From contig CAMVOL010000010.1 in NCBI GenBank assembly GCA_947169105.1, positions 1 through 64,000 on the forward strand: a stretch of DNA of 64,000 bases, written 5' to 3'. How positions within the stretch are numbered: the first letter of the stretch is position 1; each line of letters opens with the position of its first letter. Of the stretch, positions 8,929 through 18,336 are shown in pieces. The position numbers and the translations under genes are program-made. The stretch is from an uncultured Bacteroidales bacterium (GTDB lineage Bacteria; Bacteroidota; Bacteroidia; Bacteroidales; WCHB1-69). The notes beneath the pieces were generated by a model. It was not told the origin of the DNA. It ran no database searches and saw only the letters and a program-made list of their open reading frames with translations.

Positions 8929-10020
8929 ATGCTTATGACAGAAAATGACGAAACTTTGGAAATGTCCTCCGAAGAGAAGGAGGAACTATACGAACATTTC
9001 CGTTTCAAGGTCGATCCAGGCACGGAGCTGCTGCGGATGGACCGCTACCTTACCAATCTGATAGCCAACGTGTCGCGGCACCGCATACAGGAAGCTGCAA
9101 AAGCAGGCTGTATCCTCGTGAACGGACGGCCCGAAAAGTCGAACTACCGCGTACACCCCAACGATGTCATCTCCATCCTGCTGCCCCGCCCGCCCCGCGA
9201 TTTCGAGATCATCCCCCAAGACATCCCGCTCGACATCATGTACGAGGACGATGACCTCATCATCATCAACAAACCCGCCGGCATGGTGGTACACCCCGCC
9301 TTCGGCAACTACGACGGCACGCTCGTCAATGCCCTCACCTATCATTTTCAGGGACAGAAAGATAAAAATGGCGAAGAGATCAAGCCGCTGCTGCTGCACC
9401 GTATTGACAAGAACACCTCCGGCATTCTGGTCGTGGCCAAGTCGGAGGAGGCGCAGATCAAATTGGCCGCCAACTTTTTCGACCACACCATCGACCGCAA
9501 GTACCGCGCCCTCGTGTGGGGCGACTTCAAGGAGGACGAAGGCACCGTCATCGGGAACGTGGGACGCAACCCCCTCAACCGCCTCGTCATGACCGTCTTC
9601 CCCGACGGGGAACAGGGCAAGCACGCCGTCACTCACTACCGCGTGGTAGAACGGTTCGGCTACGTCACCCTCATCGAGTGCCAGCTCGAAACCGGCCGCA
9701 CCCACCAGATCCGCGTCCACATGAAGTATATCGGTCACCCCCTTTTCAACGACGAATCCTACGGCGGCGACCAGATCCTGAAAGGCACCACCTTCACCAA
9801 GTACAAACAGTTCATCAGCAACTGTTTCAAGCTGATGCCACGGCAGGCCCTCCACGCCAAGTCGCTCGGCTTCACCCACCCCATCACCGGAAAATATATG
9901 CTGTTCGACTCCGAAATGCCCGCTGACTTCGCCGCCGTGCTCGACAAATGGCGTACCTACGCCAAGCACCGCGAACTCGACGAAGAGGACTTTGGCGACG
10001 ACACCGACATCACCCCATAA
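8929..10020 (+). CDS. RluA/RluD family 23S rRNA pseudouridine synthase
   Basis: S4-like N-terminus; LLLHRIDKNTSGILVVAKS; ETGRTHQIRVHMKYIGHPLFND. Confidence 0.96.
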   Translation: MLMTENDETLEMSSEEKEELYEHFRFKVDPGTELLRMDRYLTNLIANVSRHRIQEAAKAGCILVNGRPEKSNYRVHPNDVISILLPRPPRDFEIIPQDIPLDIMYEDDDLIIINKPAGMVVHPAFGNYDGTLVNALTYHFQGQKDKNGEEIKPLLLHRIDKNTSGILVVAKSEEAQIKLAANFFDHTIDRKYRALVWGDFKEDEGTVIGNVGRNPLNRLVMTVFPDGEQGKHAVTHYRVVERFGYVTLIECQLETGRTHQIRVHMKYIGHPLFNDESYGGDQILKGTTFTKYKQFISNCFKLMPRQALHAKSLGFTHPITGKYMLFDSEMPADFAAVLDKWRTYAKHRELDEEDFGDDTDITP

Positions 10021-10026
10021 ATTATT

Positions 10027-11217
10027 ATGAAGAAAATCACACTCCAAAGAGGAAAAGAGAAATCTCTGCTGCGATACCACCCGTGGGTCTTCTCCGGCGC
10101 CATCGCCCGAAAAGACAAAGATATCGCCGAAGGTGACATAGTAGAAGTATATAGTTCTGACAATCAGTATCTTGCAACTGGACACTACCACAACAGCTCC
10201 ACCTGTGTCAAGGTATTCAGCTTCGAGCAGGTGGAACCCGATGAGCTGTTCTGGACGGAAAAACTCGCCAACGCCTTCGAATACCGACGCAGCCTCGGCC
10301 TCACCGACAACTTTGAGACCAACGCCTTCCGCCTCGTGAACGGCGAGGGCGACTACCTGCCCGGCCTCATCATCGACTGGTACAACGGGCACGTGGTGCT
10401 GCAGTTCCACTCATACGGCATGTACCGTCTGCGCAACACATTCGTGAAAGCGTTGCTCAACATTTTCGACAACAGGGTGAAGTCGATTTACGACAAGAGT
10501 TCGGCGACACTTCCGGAAATTCCTGGTTTTCAATCAACTGACCAGCTTCTGTACGGCAGTTTCGATGAGGTACTCATCCGCGAGAACGGCGTGCCTTTCT
10601 ACATTGATATAATAAACGGGCAGAAGACCGGCTTCTTCCTTGACCAGCGTGAAAACCGCGACCTCGTCCGCCAATATGCCGCCGGCAACGACGTGCTCAA
10701 CCTTTTCTGCTACTCCGGCGGCTTTTCGGCCTACGCCCTGATGGGCGGCGCCCGCCGTGTCGATTCGGTCGATATCTCCAAAAAGGCCATCGAGCTGACC
10801 GAAAAGAACATCGCCGAGTTAGGCGCATCCTACGTGGAAAAGCACAACGCTTTCGCCGAAAACGTTTTCGATTTTCTCGAAATGATGTCCCCCGACTATG
10901 GGTACGAAGTGGTCATCCTTGACCCGCCCGCCTTCGCCAAACACCACAAGGTGAAAGACCAGGGCATCAAAGGATACCGCAATCTTAACCGACTGGCAAT
11001 GAGAAAGGTGGCGAAAGGCGGCTTCCTGTTCACCTTCTCCTGCTCGCAGGCCATCTCCAAGGACGACTTCCAGACCATCGTCTTTTCCGCCGCCGCCATC
11101 GAAGGGATTCCCTTCCGTGTGGTGCGTCATCTCGAAGCGGGTGCTGACCACCCCGTCGATATCTTCCACCCCGAAGGGAGCTACCTCAAGGGGATGCTGC
11201 TCCAGTTAGCCGAATAA
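10027..11217 (+). CDS. Class I SAM-dependent rRNA methyltransferase (RlmI-like, PUA N-terminus)
   Basis: HPWVFSGAI; KTGFFLDQRENR; VLNLFCYSGGFSAYA; VILDPPAFAK. Confidence 0.95.
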   Translation: MKKITLQRGKEKSLLRYHPWVFSGAIARKDKDIAEGDIVEVYSSDNQYLATGHYHNSSTCVKVFSFEQVEPDELFWTEKLANAFEYRRSLGLTDNFETNAFRLVNGEGDYLPGLIIDWYNGHVVLQFHSYGMYRLRNTFVKALLNIFDNRVKSIYDKSSATLPEIPGFQSTDQLLYGSFDEVLIRENGVPFYIDIINGQKTGFFLDQRENRDLVRQYAAGNDVLNLFCYSGGFSAYALMGGARRVDSVDISKKAIELTEKNIAELGASYVEKHNAFAENVFDFLEMMSPDYGYEVVILDPPAFAKHHKVKDQGIKGYRNLNRLAMRKVAKGGFLFTFSCSQAISKDDFQTIVFSAAAIEGIPFRVVRHLEAGADHPVDIFHPEGSYLKGMLLQLAE

Positions 11218-11223
11218 CACGCC

Positions 11224-11937
11224 ATGCACATCCGCACCCGTGCCATCGTCCTGAACAAGACCAAGTACTCCGACAGCAGCCTCATCGCGCGTGTCTTCAC
11301 GCGGGAGGCGGGGGTGCAAAGTTTCATTTTGAAAGGCGCTTTTTCTAAAAAGAACAAGGGGAAACTGGCCCTACTGGAAAATCTTTCGATGGTGGAACTC
11401 ACTTTCGACGACCACCACGAAGGTATCAAATACCTGAATGACATTGCGTTATACCATCCCTACTCTCTCATTCCTTTCGATATGGTGCGTCGCGCGCTTT
11501 TCATCTTCTATAATGAAATCCTGTACAAGACGCTGACGGACTATTCCACCGATGCTGAACTCTTTGATTTCGTGGAAAATGCGCTGCTGGAATTGGACGA
11601 GGAAGACACCCGTCTTGCCGACATACACCTCCGTTTTTTGGTGGCTTTTTCAAAAATTCTGGGCTTTTTTCCGAAGGACAATTTTTCGGCACAAAACTGC
11701 CATTTTTTCATCGAAGATTCCTCTTTTGTACCTGATTATTTCGACTATCCCGACTACCTGTCGCAGGATGCCTCGGCCTATCTTGCCGACCTGATGCACG
11801 AAAAAGCCACGGAACTGCCGCCGAAAATCGTCCGTAACGAACTGTTATACGGATTGATACGCTATTTCGAGCGACACAATGAGCAGATTCACCATATCGA
11901 GTCGGTGCAGATTTTGTCGGCACTTTTGGCGAAATGA
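11224..11937 (+). CDS. recO: DNA repair protein RecO
   Basis: Bacteroidota RecO-like ALVLNKTKYSDSSLIARVFTREAGVQSFILKGAFSKK.. Confidence 0.85.
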   Translation: MHIRTRAIVLNKTKYSDSSLIARVFTREAGVQSFILKGAFSKKNKGKLALLENLSMVELTFDDHHEGIKYLNDIALYHPYSLIPFDMVRRALFIFYNEILYKTLTDYSTDAELFDFVENALLELDEEDTRLADIHLRFLVAFSKILGFFPKDNFSAQNCHFFIEDSSFVPDYFDYPDYLSQDASAYLADLMHEKATELPPKIVRNELLYGLIRYFERHNEQIHHIESVQILSALLAK

Positions 11938-11977
11938 AAAAAATGCACTTTTCAAAGCAAAATATACAAAAAAAATG

Positions 11978-11985
11978 TATTTTTG
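11978..11985 (+). promoter_or_regulatory. -7 element TATTTTTG upstream of the T9SS protein at 12024
   Basis: aaaaatgtatttttgcagcc. Confidence 0.7.
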
Positions 11986-12023
11986 CAGCCAAATGTTCTA
12001 TTATTAACCAAAACCTATTTATT

Positions 12024-12887
12024 ATGAAAAAACTTTTATCCTTTGTTGCAGTTTTATTCGCTGTTGTGGCAGTGAATGCACAGATCACTGACGATTTTGA
12101 AGGCTATGCAGCTTTCAGCGTTGACCCCACTGACGGTTTTTGGACTTTCTACGATGGGGACGGAGGCGGCACATACGGCTTCCAAGGCATTTCATTTGAA
12201 AATGCATATTATACTGGAGCGGCTATCATTCTGAACACAAACGATGTAGCTGAAATCGGTGAAAACTATCCCGCACATTCCGGCAACCAATTTGTGGCCA
12301 TGTTCAATGCAGTTCCTGAATCTGCAGGTGGTACAGAAGGTGTTACCAATTCTAACGACTGGATGATTTCTGGGGAACTCACGAATGCCACCAACTTTTC
12401 TTTCTATGCAAGAGAGCTTACTACCAACTATGGTCCTGAAACCATGCGTGTTCTCTATTCCACTACAACGAATGATCCCAGCGCTTTCCAGCTGATTCAG
12501 CAAGAGAGTGTTAATGTAGCTGAATGGACTGAGTACTCTTACAATCTTCCTGCTGGCACCAAATATGTAGCCATCAACTGCACTTCCAATGACGTTTTCG
12601 CTCTGTTTATTGATGATGTTACCATTTCTGCAGAAGGTGGCCAAACCGCTATCGCCGAGAACAGCACTTCCATCTCCATCTACCCGAACCCCGCCACCAC
12701 TATCCTGAATGTGGAAGCCACAGGTTTCAGCACCATCGAAATGGTGAACGTGCTTGGTCAGGTTGTTTACAGCGCCAACGCTACCAGCAACATGCAGATC
12801 AATGTCAGCAACCTCGACAACGGCGTCTATTTCGTCCGTCTGAACGGTGCCAACGGCACTACCACCCAGAAATTCATCAAGAAATAA
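12024..12887 (+). CDS. Choice-of-anchor J domain protein with T9SS type A sorting domain
   Basis: Signal peptide MKKLLSFVAVLFAVVAVNAQ; ITDDFEGYAAF...NDWMISG; CTD SIYPNPATTILNVEA...GVYFVRLNGANGTTTQKFIKK. Track start 11934 rejected in favour of the signal-peptide ATG. Confidence 0.88.
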   Translation: MKKLLSFVAVLFAVVAVNAQITDDFEGYAAFSVDPTDGFWTFYDGDGGGTYGFQGISFENAYYTGAAIILNTNDVAEIGENYPAHSGNQFVAMFNAVPESAGGTEGVTNSNDWMISGELTNATNFSFYARELTTNYGPETMRVLYSTTTNDPSAFQLIQQESVNVAEWTEYSYNLPAGTKYVAINCTSNDVFALFIDDVTISAEGGQTAIAENSTSISIYPNPATTILNVEATGFSTIEMVNVLGQVVYSANATSNMQINVSNLDNGVYFVRLNGANGTTTQKFIKK

Positions 12888-12906
12888 GGATTTCTTTTAA
12901 GCAATA

Positions 12907-12937
12907 CGAAAGGGAGGTGAAAAGCCTCCCTTTTTTT
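12907..12937 (+). terminator. Intrinsic terminator
   Basis: aaagggaggtgaaaagcctcccttttttt. Confidence 0.9.
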
Positions 12938-12961
12938 ATATGTATAAATTAAAAAATTATG

Positions 12962-12969
12962 TATTTTTG
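12962..12969 (+). promoter_or_regulatory. -7 element TATTTTTG upstream of 13007 CDS
   Basis: gtatttttgcgccgtc. Confidence 0.7.
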
Positions 12970-13006
12970 CGCCGTCGTTTGAAGTATTAACCAAATCAAA
13001 ATAATT

Positions 13007-16000
13007 ATGAAAAAATTTTTCATCCTGATTTTTGCACTGCTGGCTTGCACTTTTTTGGCGAAAGCGCAAACCATCACGGACAATTTTGAAAGCTACGACG
13101 CTTTCACCGTGAATCCGACTGGCATCTGGACCTATTACGACGGGGACGGGGCCGAGACACACCATTACTCCAGTGTCACGGTCTCCAACCTTCCCTATAC
13201 GGGAAGCTGCATCGTGATGAACCCGTCCATGACAGATCCGGACATCACCACCACCCAAGGGGCCCACAGCGGGAGCCAGTACCTCGCCATCTTCAACGCC
13301 AATCCCGAAAATTTGGCGACCGGCGCTACCACCAACGACTGGGTCATCTCCCCCCAAATGGCTTTCACAAACGGCGGAACACTGACCTTATGGGCAAGGG
13401 AACTCACCGAACAATACGGCGCGGAGACCATGCGCATCCTCTACTCCACCACCGACAACAGTCCCAGCAGCTTCATCCTGATCCAAGAGGAGAGCGTTTC
13501 CACCACTACGTGGACGCAGTACAGCTACGCCATTCCCGCCGGTGCGAAATACGTGGCCATCAACTGCACTTCCGACGACATTTTCGCCCTGTTTATCGAT
13601 GACATCGATTTGCAGATCATCACCTCCGACCCCACTATCGTTGCCATCCCCAATACCATCGACTTTGGAACCGTGATGCTGCCCGGGACGGAAACCGCCA
13701 CCGTGACCGTCACCGGCTACAACCTCACGGGGAACATCAACGCCAACACGTCCGCGCCTTTCTCCATTTCGGCCGACGGCACCAATTTCAGCACCAACAT
13801 CAGCCTTCCCTCCACAGGAGGCACCCTGTATGTGAAGTACACGCCCACCACTGAAAATACCGTCAACGGCACCCTCACCCTGTTCAGCGGCACCAGCATT
13901 GCCACCGTTTCCCTGACCGGAAGCGCACTTGACTGCGGATCAGCCCGCCAGCTTCCCTATTCCTGCACCTTTGCCGCCAACGACCCCGACCTCAACTGCT
14001 GGGAGAGCATCGACCAGGACGGGGATGCCTATGCCGACGACCTTGCCGACCACCACGGAGAGTTTGCTTTCAACGGCACCTTCAGTTCCGACAATGACGG
14101 CATTGCACAATATGTTTACAATACAAATCAAGCTGCCGACGACTGGCTGATCTCCCCACTCATCGCCCTCGGCTACCACTCACGGGCCTCTTTCGACTAC
14201 CTTGTCGCCAGTGCGAGTTACCCCGAAATCTTCAGTGTTTATATCATCCCGGAAGGTGCGACCTACACAAGCTCCATACAGGTCCTTGCGAGCCAGACCG
14301 TCACCAACACCGAGTGGGTTACACAAAACATCGATCTCTCCGCCTACGACTACCAGACCATACGCCTTGCCTTCCGCGTCAACTCCGCCGCTGATATGTG
14401 GTACATCGCTTTCGACAATTTGCTGGTTGAAGGAGACGTCCCGCCGACACTGGTCTCCAATGTGGACATGATTGATTTTGGCAGAGTGCGCATCGGCGAC
14501 TACCATGACGAGATTGCCGTGCTTACCAGCACCCACATGAACGAGCCCCTCAACATTGTGACAGACGCCCCGTTCACCCTTTCTATTGACGGGATCAACT
14601 TCTTCAACCCCCTCACCATTCCCGCCAACCCCGCCATCAATGTGGATGACACCCTCTACATCCGGTTCACCCCCGAAACCGCCGGTTCCTATTTCGGCAC
14701 CACCACTGCCACGCCGCAATATTCCCCACTTTCCGTCTCTTTCGCTATGAAAGGCACCGGCTTCGTATGCGACACCATCACAAACTTCACCTTCACAGAG
14801 AGTTTCGACAACGTCTCCTCCACCCGCGAATGCTGGGACATCAATGATGCCAACAACGACGAAAGCACCTTCGACTTTGTGGGCGACGTTGCACAATACG
14901 CAGGAAACGCCACCCACGTCGCCGACGATTGGCTGCTCTCCCCGGAAGTCGCACTGACTGGGAACCAGCTGCTCACTTTCGAGTACCGCACCCCTTCCAC
15001 CCAAGCCCCCGGCAAGTTCACCGTGGCCGCCGTCAGCAGCGACACGACCTTGACCCTCACCGAAATCATTGAAGCCACCAGCGACATTTACACCTCACAG
15101 TCCATTGACCTGCGGAGCCTTGACGGCATCTGGCGGCTCGCCATCCATTGCGTCTCCGATTCCGGTGCCGCCTCATTGGAAATCGAAAATTTCACCATCC
15201 GCGAAATGGACGCTCCTTTCCTCGAAGCCAACCCCAACACTATGACCTTTGCCACGCGGTTGGAAGAAGCCCCCGTAGCACAGACCGCCACTGTTACAGG
15301 CTGGGCGCTGACGGAGAATATCACCATCAGCACTACGGCACCTTTCGAAATCTCCACCGACGGTAACAGCTACAGCACCGATGCCACTATCACCGTCGAG
15401 GGGCTCGAAACCAACGCCACCCTCCATGTCCGCTACAGCCCCACCACCGAAGGCACCCACAGCGGTACGGTGATTCTGACCAGCGGCGTCTATACCGACA
15501 CTATCGTCCTGAACGGCACGGTGGTGGTCGACAACCCAACCCTCGAAGCCACTCCCAACACCATGACTTTCACCGGCACTGTGGGAGAAGCCACCGCAGC
15601 ACAAACCACCACAATCACCGGCAGCAACCTCACGGAAGATGTCAATGTACGTGTGGCGGAGCCTTTCGAGATTTCCACTGACGGCAGCAGTTTCGGCTCC
15701 GAAGCCACCCTTACCGTCACAGGCACCGACCTCAACACCACCCTCTATGTACGTTACAACCCCGTCACCGAGGGCAGCCACAGCGGCACCGCCATCCTGA
15801 ACAGCGGCAATGCCAACTGCACCATCACACTGAACGGCACGGCTGAAACCGTCGGCATCATGGAAATGTGCTGCAACACCGTCAGCATCTACCCGAACCC
15901 CGCCACCACCATCCTGAATGTGGTTGCCGAAGGATACGACAATTTACAGATTGTCAATATATTCGGGCAGATTGTTCACGAAGCCACCGTCAGCGAACGT

Positions 16001-16096
16001 ATGCAGATTGATGTCAGCGAACTCAGCAACGGCGTCTATTTCGTCCGTCTGAACGGCACCAACGGCACGACCACCCAGAAATTCATCAAGAAGTAA
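13007..16096 (+). CDS. Multidomain secreted protein: choice-of-anchor J domains, Ig-like/ASH-type repeats, T9SS type A sorting domain
   Basis: Three DxWLISP-type J-domain motifs, four ~100-aa repeats (..NTMTF..G.....T.T.TG..LT..I....PFEISTDG..), CTD SIYPNPATTILNVVAEGY..KFIKK. Confidence 0.88.
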   Translation: MKKFFILIFALLACTFLAKAQTITDNFESYDAFTVNPTGIWTYYDGDGAETHHYSSVTVSNLPYTGSCIVMNPSMTDPDITTTQGAHSGSQYLAIFNANPENLATGATTNDWVISPQMAFTNGGTLTLWARELTEQYGAETMRILYSTTDNSPSSFILIQEESVSTTTWTQYSYAIPAGAKYVAINCTSDDIFALFIDDIDLQIITSDPTIVAIPNTIDFGTVMLPGTETATVTVTGYNLTGNINANTSAPFSISADGTNFSTNISLPSTGGTLYVKYTPTTENTVNGTLTLFSGTSIATVSLTGSALDCGSARQLPYSCTFAANDPDLNCWESIDQDGDAYADDLADHHGEFAFNGTFSSDNDGIAQYVYNTNQAADDWLISPLIALGYHSRASFDYLVASASYPEIFSVYIIPEGATYTSSIQVLASQTVTNTEWVTQNIDLSAYDYQTIRLAFRVNSAADMWYIAFDNLLVEGDVPPTLVSNVDMIDFGRVRIGDYHDEIAVLTSTHMNEPLNIVTDAPFTLSIDGINFFNPLTIPANPAINVDDTLYIRFTPETAGSYFGTTTATPQYSPLSVSFAMKGTGFVCDTITNFTFTESFDNVSSTRECWDINDANNDESTFDFVGDVAQYAGNATHVADDWLLSPEVALTGNQLLTFEYRTPSTQAPGKFTVAAVSSDTTLTLTEIIEATSDIYTSQSIDLRSLDGIWRLAIHCVSDSGAASLEIENFTIREMDAPFLEANPNTMTFATRLEEAPVAQTATVTGWALTENITISTTAPFEISTDGNSYSTDATITVEGLETNATLHVRYSPTTEGTHSGTVILTSGVYTDTIVLNGTVVVDNPTLEATPNTMTFTGTVGEATAAQTTTITGSNLTEDVNVRVAEPFEISTDGSSFGSEATLTVTGTDLNTTLYVRYNPVTEGSHSGTAILNSGNANCTITLNGTAETVGIMEMCCNTVSIYPNPATTILNVVAEGYDNLQIVNIFGQIVHEATVSERMQIDVSELSNGVYFVRLNGTNGTTTQKFIKK

Positions 16097-16105
16097 CCCA
16101 CGCAT

Positions 16106-16139
16106 ATAGCGATTCCGCCGACCATCAGGTCGGCGGAAT
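16106..16139. repeat. Palindromic hairpin GATTCCGCCGACC-N-GGTCGGCGGAATGGTG, copy B
   Basis: gcgattccgccgaccatcaggtcggcggaatggtg; cf. 5964. Confidence 0.8.
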
Positions 16140-16174
16140 GGTGCAGTACCACAACAAATATATGGATTCCCTAT

Positions 16175-16205
16175 TCCGCCAGCACTTGCTGGCGGATTTT
16201 TTGAG
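16175..16205 (+). terminator. Intrinsic terminator for the 13007 CDS
   Basis: tccgccagcacttgctggcggatttttt. Confidence 0.85.
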
Positions 16206-16231
16206 ACGCGCCACGGCACGTTTCTACAATT

Positions 16232-17704
16232 TTACTTTTTCCGTACTGGCTCGCAGGTAAGGCCAATTCCCAATTTCTTGAAAATCTTACGGTCCACCTC
16301 ATTCAGCATGGTTGTGCTATGCACCTGACAACCCTTCAGCTGCGGCAGCGTGGCAAGCGCATTGCGGCAATTCTCGTCGTTGAGACTCAACATGGAGAGG
16401 GCCACCAAAACCTCATCGGTGTGCAGCCGCGGATTGTTGCCGTGCAGCAACGACACTTTCATCCTTTGGATAGGCTCGATCATCTCCTGCGGGATCAGAT
16501 TGATATTATGGTCGATGTGGGCAAGGTACTTGGTGGCGTTGAGCAACAAGGCGGCACTGGGGCCGAGAAGGGGACTTGTTTTGGCTGTGATAATCGTGCC
16601 GTCCGCCAACTCAATGGCAGAGGAAGCCACGCCCGACTGCTCCTTTTTGAGACGGGCCGCCACGACCACACGACGATCTTCGGGCTCGATCTTGGCCATC
16701 TTCATCAGCAAGGCGATTTTGTTCACCTCCTTTTCCGTGGCCTTTCCCTCCACCACGCCGCAGCGGGTGGTGAAGTAGCGACGGATAATCTCCGCACGGG
16801 ATGCCTCACAGCACACCTCGTCATCGCAAATGCAGAAACCCGCCATATTCACCCCCATATCCGTCGGTGACTTATAGGGATTTTCTCCGTAAATACCTTC
16901 AAATATGGCATTTAAGACAGGAAAGATTTCAATGTCACGGTTATAGTTGACGGCGGTTTCACCGTATGCGTCCAAGTGGAACGGGTCAATCATATTGACA
17001 TCGTTGAGGTCGGCGGTCGCCGCCTCGTAGGCCATATTCACCGGATGTTTGAGGGGGATGCTCCAGATGGGAAAGGTTTCAAACTTGGCATAACCGGCCC
17101 GTACTCCGTGCTTGTTTTCCTGATATAACTGACTGAGGCACACGGCCATCTTGCCACTTCCGGGGCCGGGAGCGGTGACCACCACCAAAGGACGCGTAGT
17201 CTGCACATAATCGTTCTTTCCGAAGCCGTCCTCAGAATCAATCAGATTCACATTATTGGGATAATCAACGATATTATATAGGTAATAAACCTTGAGCCCG
17301 AGGCGTTCGAGGCGTTCACGATACGCTTTGGCGCTGGCCTGACCGTTGAACTTGGTGATGACCACAGACTGGCAAAGGAGTCCCCGCTGGGTGAAGATAT
17401 CCTGAAGGCGCAGGACATCCTCATCGTAAGTGATACCGAGATCGGCCCGAATCTTGCTCTTTTCAATATCGACCGCACTGATGGCGATGATAATTTCCGC
17501 ATCATCCTTCAGCTGCATCAGCATTCGGAGCTTGCTATCCGGCTGGAAACCAGGCAAAACACGGCTGGCGTGGTAGTCATCGTACAACTTGCCGCCGAAT
17601 TCCATGTACAATTTGTCTCCAAACTGTGAAATTCTTTCTTTGATGTGTTCCGATTGGATCTTCAAATACTTTTCATTGTCAAAACCGATTTTTTGCATAC
17701 TCAA
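16232..17704 (-). CDS. DUF1846 domain-containing protein
   Basis: MQKIGFDNEKYLKIQSEHIKERI..GDKLYMEFGGKLYDDYHASRVLPGFQPDSK..TAPGPGSGKMAVCLSQLY. Confidence 0.92.
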   Translation of the reverse strand: MSMQKIGFDNEKYLKIQSEHIKERISQFGDKLYMEFGGKLYDDYHASRVLPGFQPDSKLRMLMQLKDDAEIIIAISAVDIEKSKIRADLGITYDEDVLRLQDIFTQRGLLCQSVVITKFNGQASAKAYRERLERLGLKVYYLYNIVDYPNNVNLIDSEDGFGKNDYVQTTRPLVVVTAPGPGSGKMAVCLSQLYQENKHGVRAGYAKFETFPIWSIPLKHPVNMAYEAATADLNDVNMIDPFHLDAYGETAVNYNRDIEIFPVLNAIFEGIYGENPYKSPTDMGVNMAGFCICDDEVCCEASRAEIIRRYFTTRCGVVEGKATEKEVNKIALLMKMAKIEPEDRRVVVAARLKKEQSGVASSAIELADGTIITAKTSPLLGPSAALLLNATKYLAHIDHNINLIPQEMIEPIQRMKVSLLHGNNPRLHTDEVLVALSMLSLNDENCRNALATLPQLKGCQVHSTTMLNEVDRKIFKKLGIGLTCEPVRKK

Positions 17705-17979
17705 TAAAGATTTAAGTCAACAATAAAGTAATTGATAACTGCCTGATTCTTAAATAAATATCCAAGAGAGACCGATTTTCAATCGGGAAGCGAAAATACA
17801 AAAAAATTAGAATGGTTCAGCAGTGGGACTGAAATTCTTGATAAAATCATAGCATAACTATGAATATCTCTCACTTCGTTATATGTTTAACACACTAAAC
17901 ACTTTTATACAAAATCTGTTTCATACACTAAACACTTGTTCTCCCGCATCCATCCTCCCACACGATAAACGTTCACCAT

Positions 17980-18300
17980 TTACCGGATCACCATCTCTCT
18001 GATCACGAGTTCGTCGTAGCCCTCGTTCAGCTGCGCCATCAGCTCCGAGCGGCGGTTGGTGAGCTCGAACTTTAGGCCGGCGCTGTCGCAATTCACGAAC
18101 AAGACACCATTCTCCGCCCGAACCTTCTGGATATGGGAACGGTACTCCTCGGGGATCAGTTCCTGGAAACGAACAACGGCAGTCTGCTCGTTGAAAGCAG
18201 CCTCCTTGTGGTTACGCTTCAGAAACTCATCCAATAATGAGGACAACGGCACATCGGTCATAATACGGTGATTTTTCTGCAACATAACGTGGTTTTCCAA
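17980..18300 (-). CDS. DUF721 (DciA-like) domain protein
   Basis: SLLDEFLKRNHKEAAFNEQTAVVRFQELIPEEYRSHIQKVRAENGVLFVNCDSAGLKFELTNRRSELMAQLNE. Confidence 0.7.
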   Translation of the reverse strand: MENHVMLQKNHRIMTDVPLSSLLDEFLKRNHKEAAFNEQTAVVRFQELIPEEYRSHIQKVRAENGVLFVNCDSAGLKFELTNRRSELMAQLNEGYDELVIREMVIR

Positions 18301-18336
18301 AAGTTAGTACACAAAACAGCAAATCTTCCTGACAAA

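Noticed and set aside
8986-10410. 474-aa minus-strand ORF spanning the RluA-like gene and the start of the RlmI-like gene
   Set aside because: Antisense artefact crossing two well-supported genes.
15173-15781. Minus-strand Gly-rich ORFs opposite the repeat protein
   Set aside because: Shadow ORFs of the repetitive plus-strand gene; repeats there are protein-domain repeats, not a CRISPR array.
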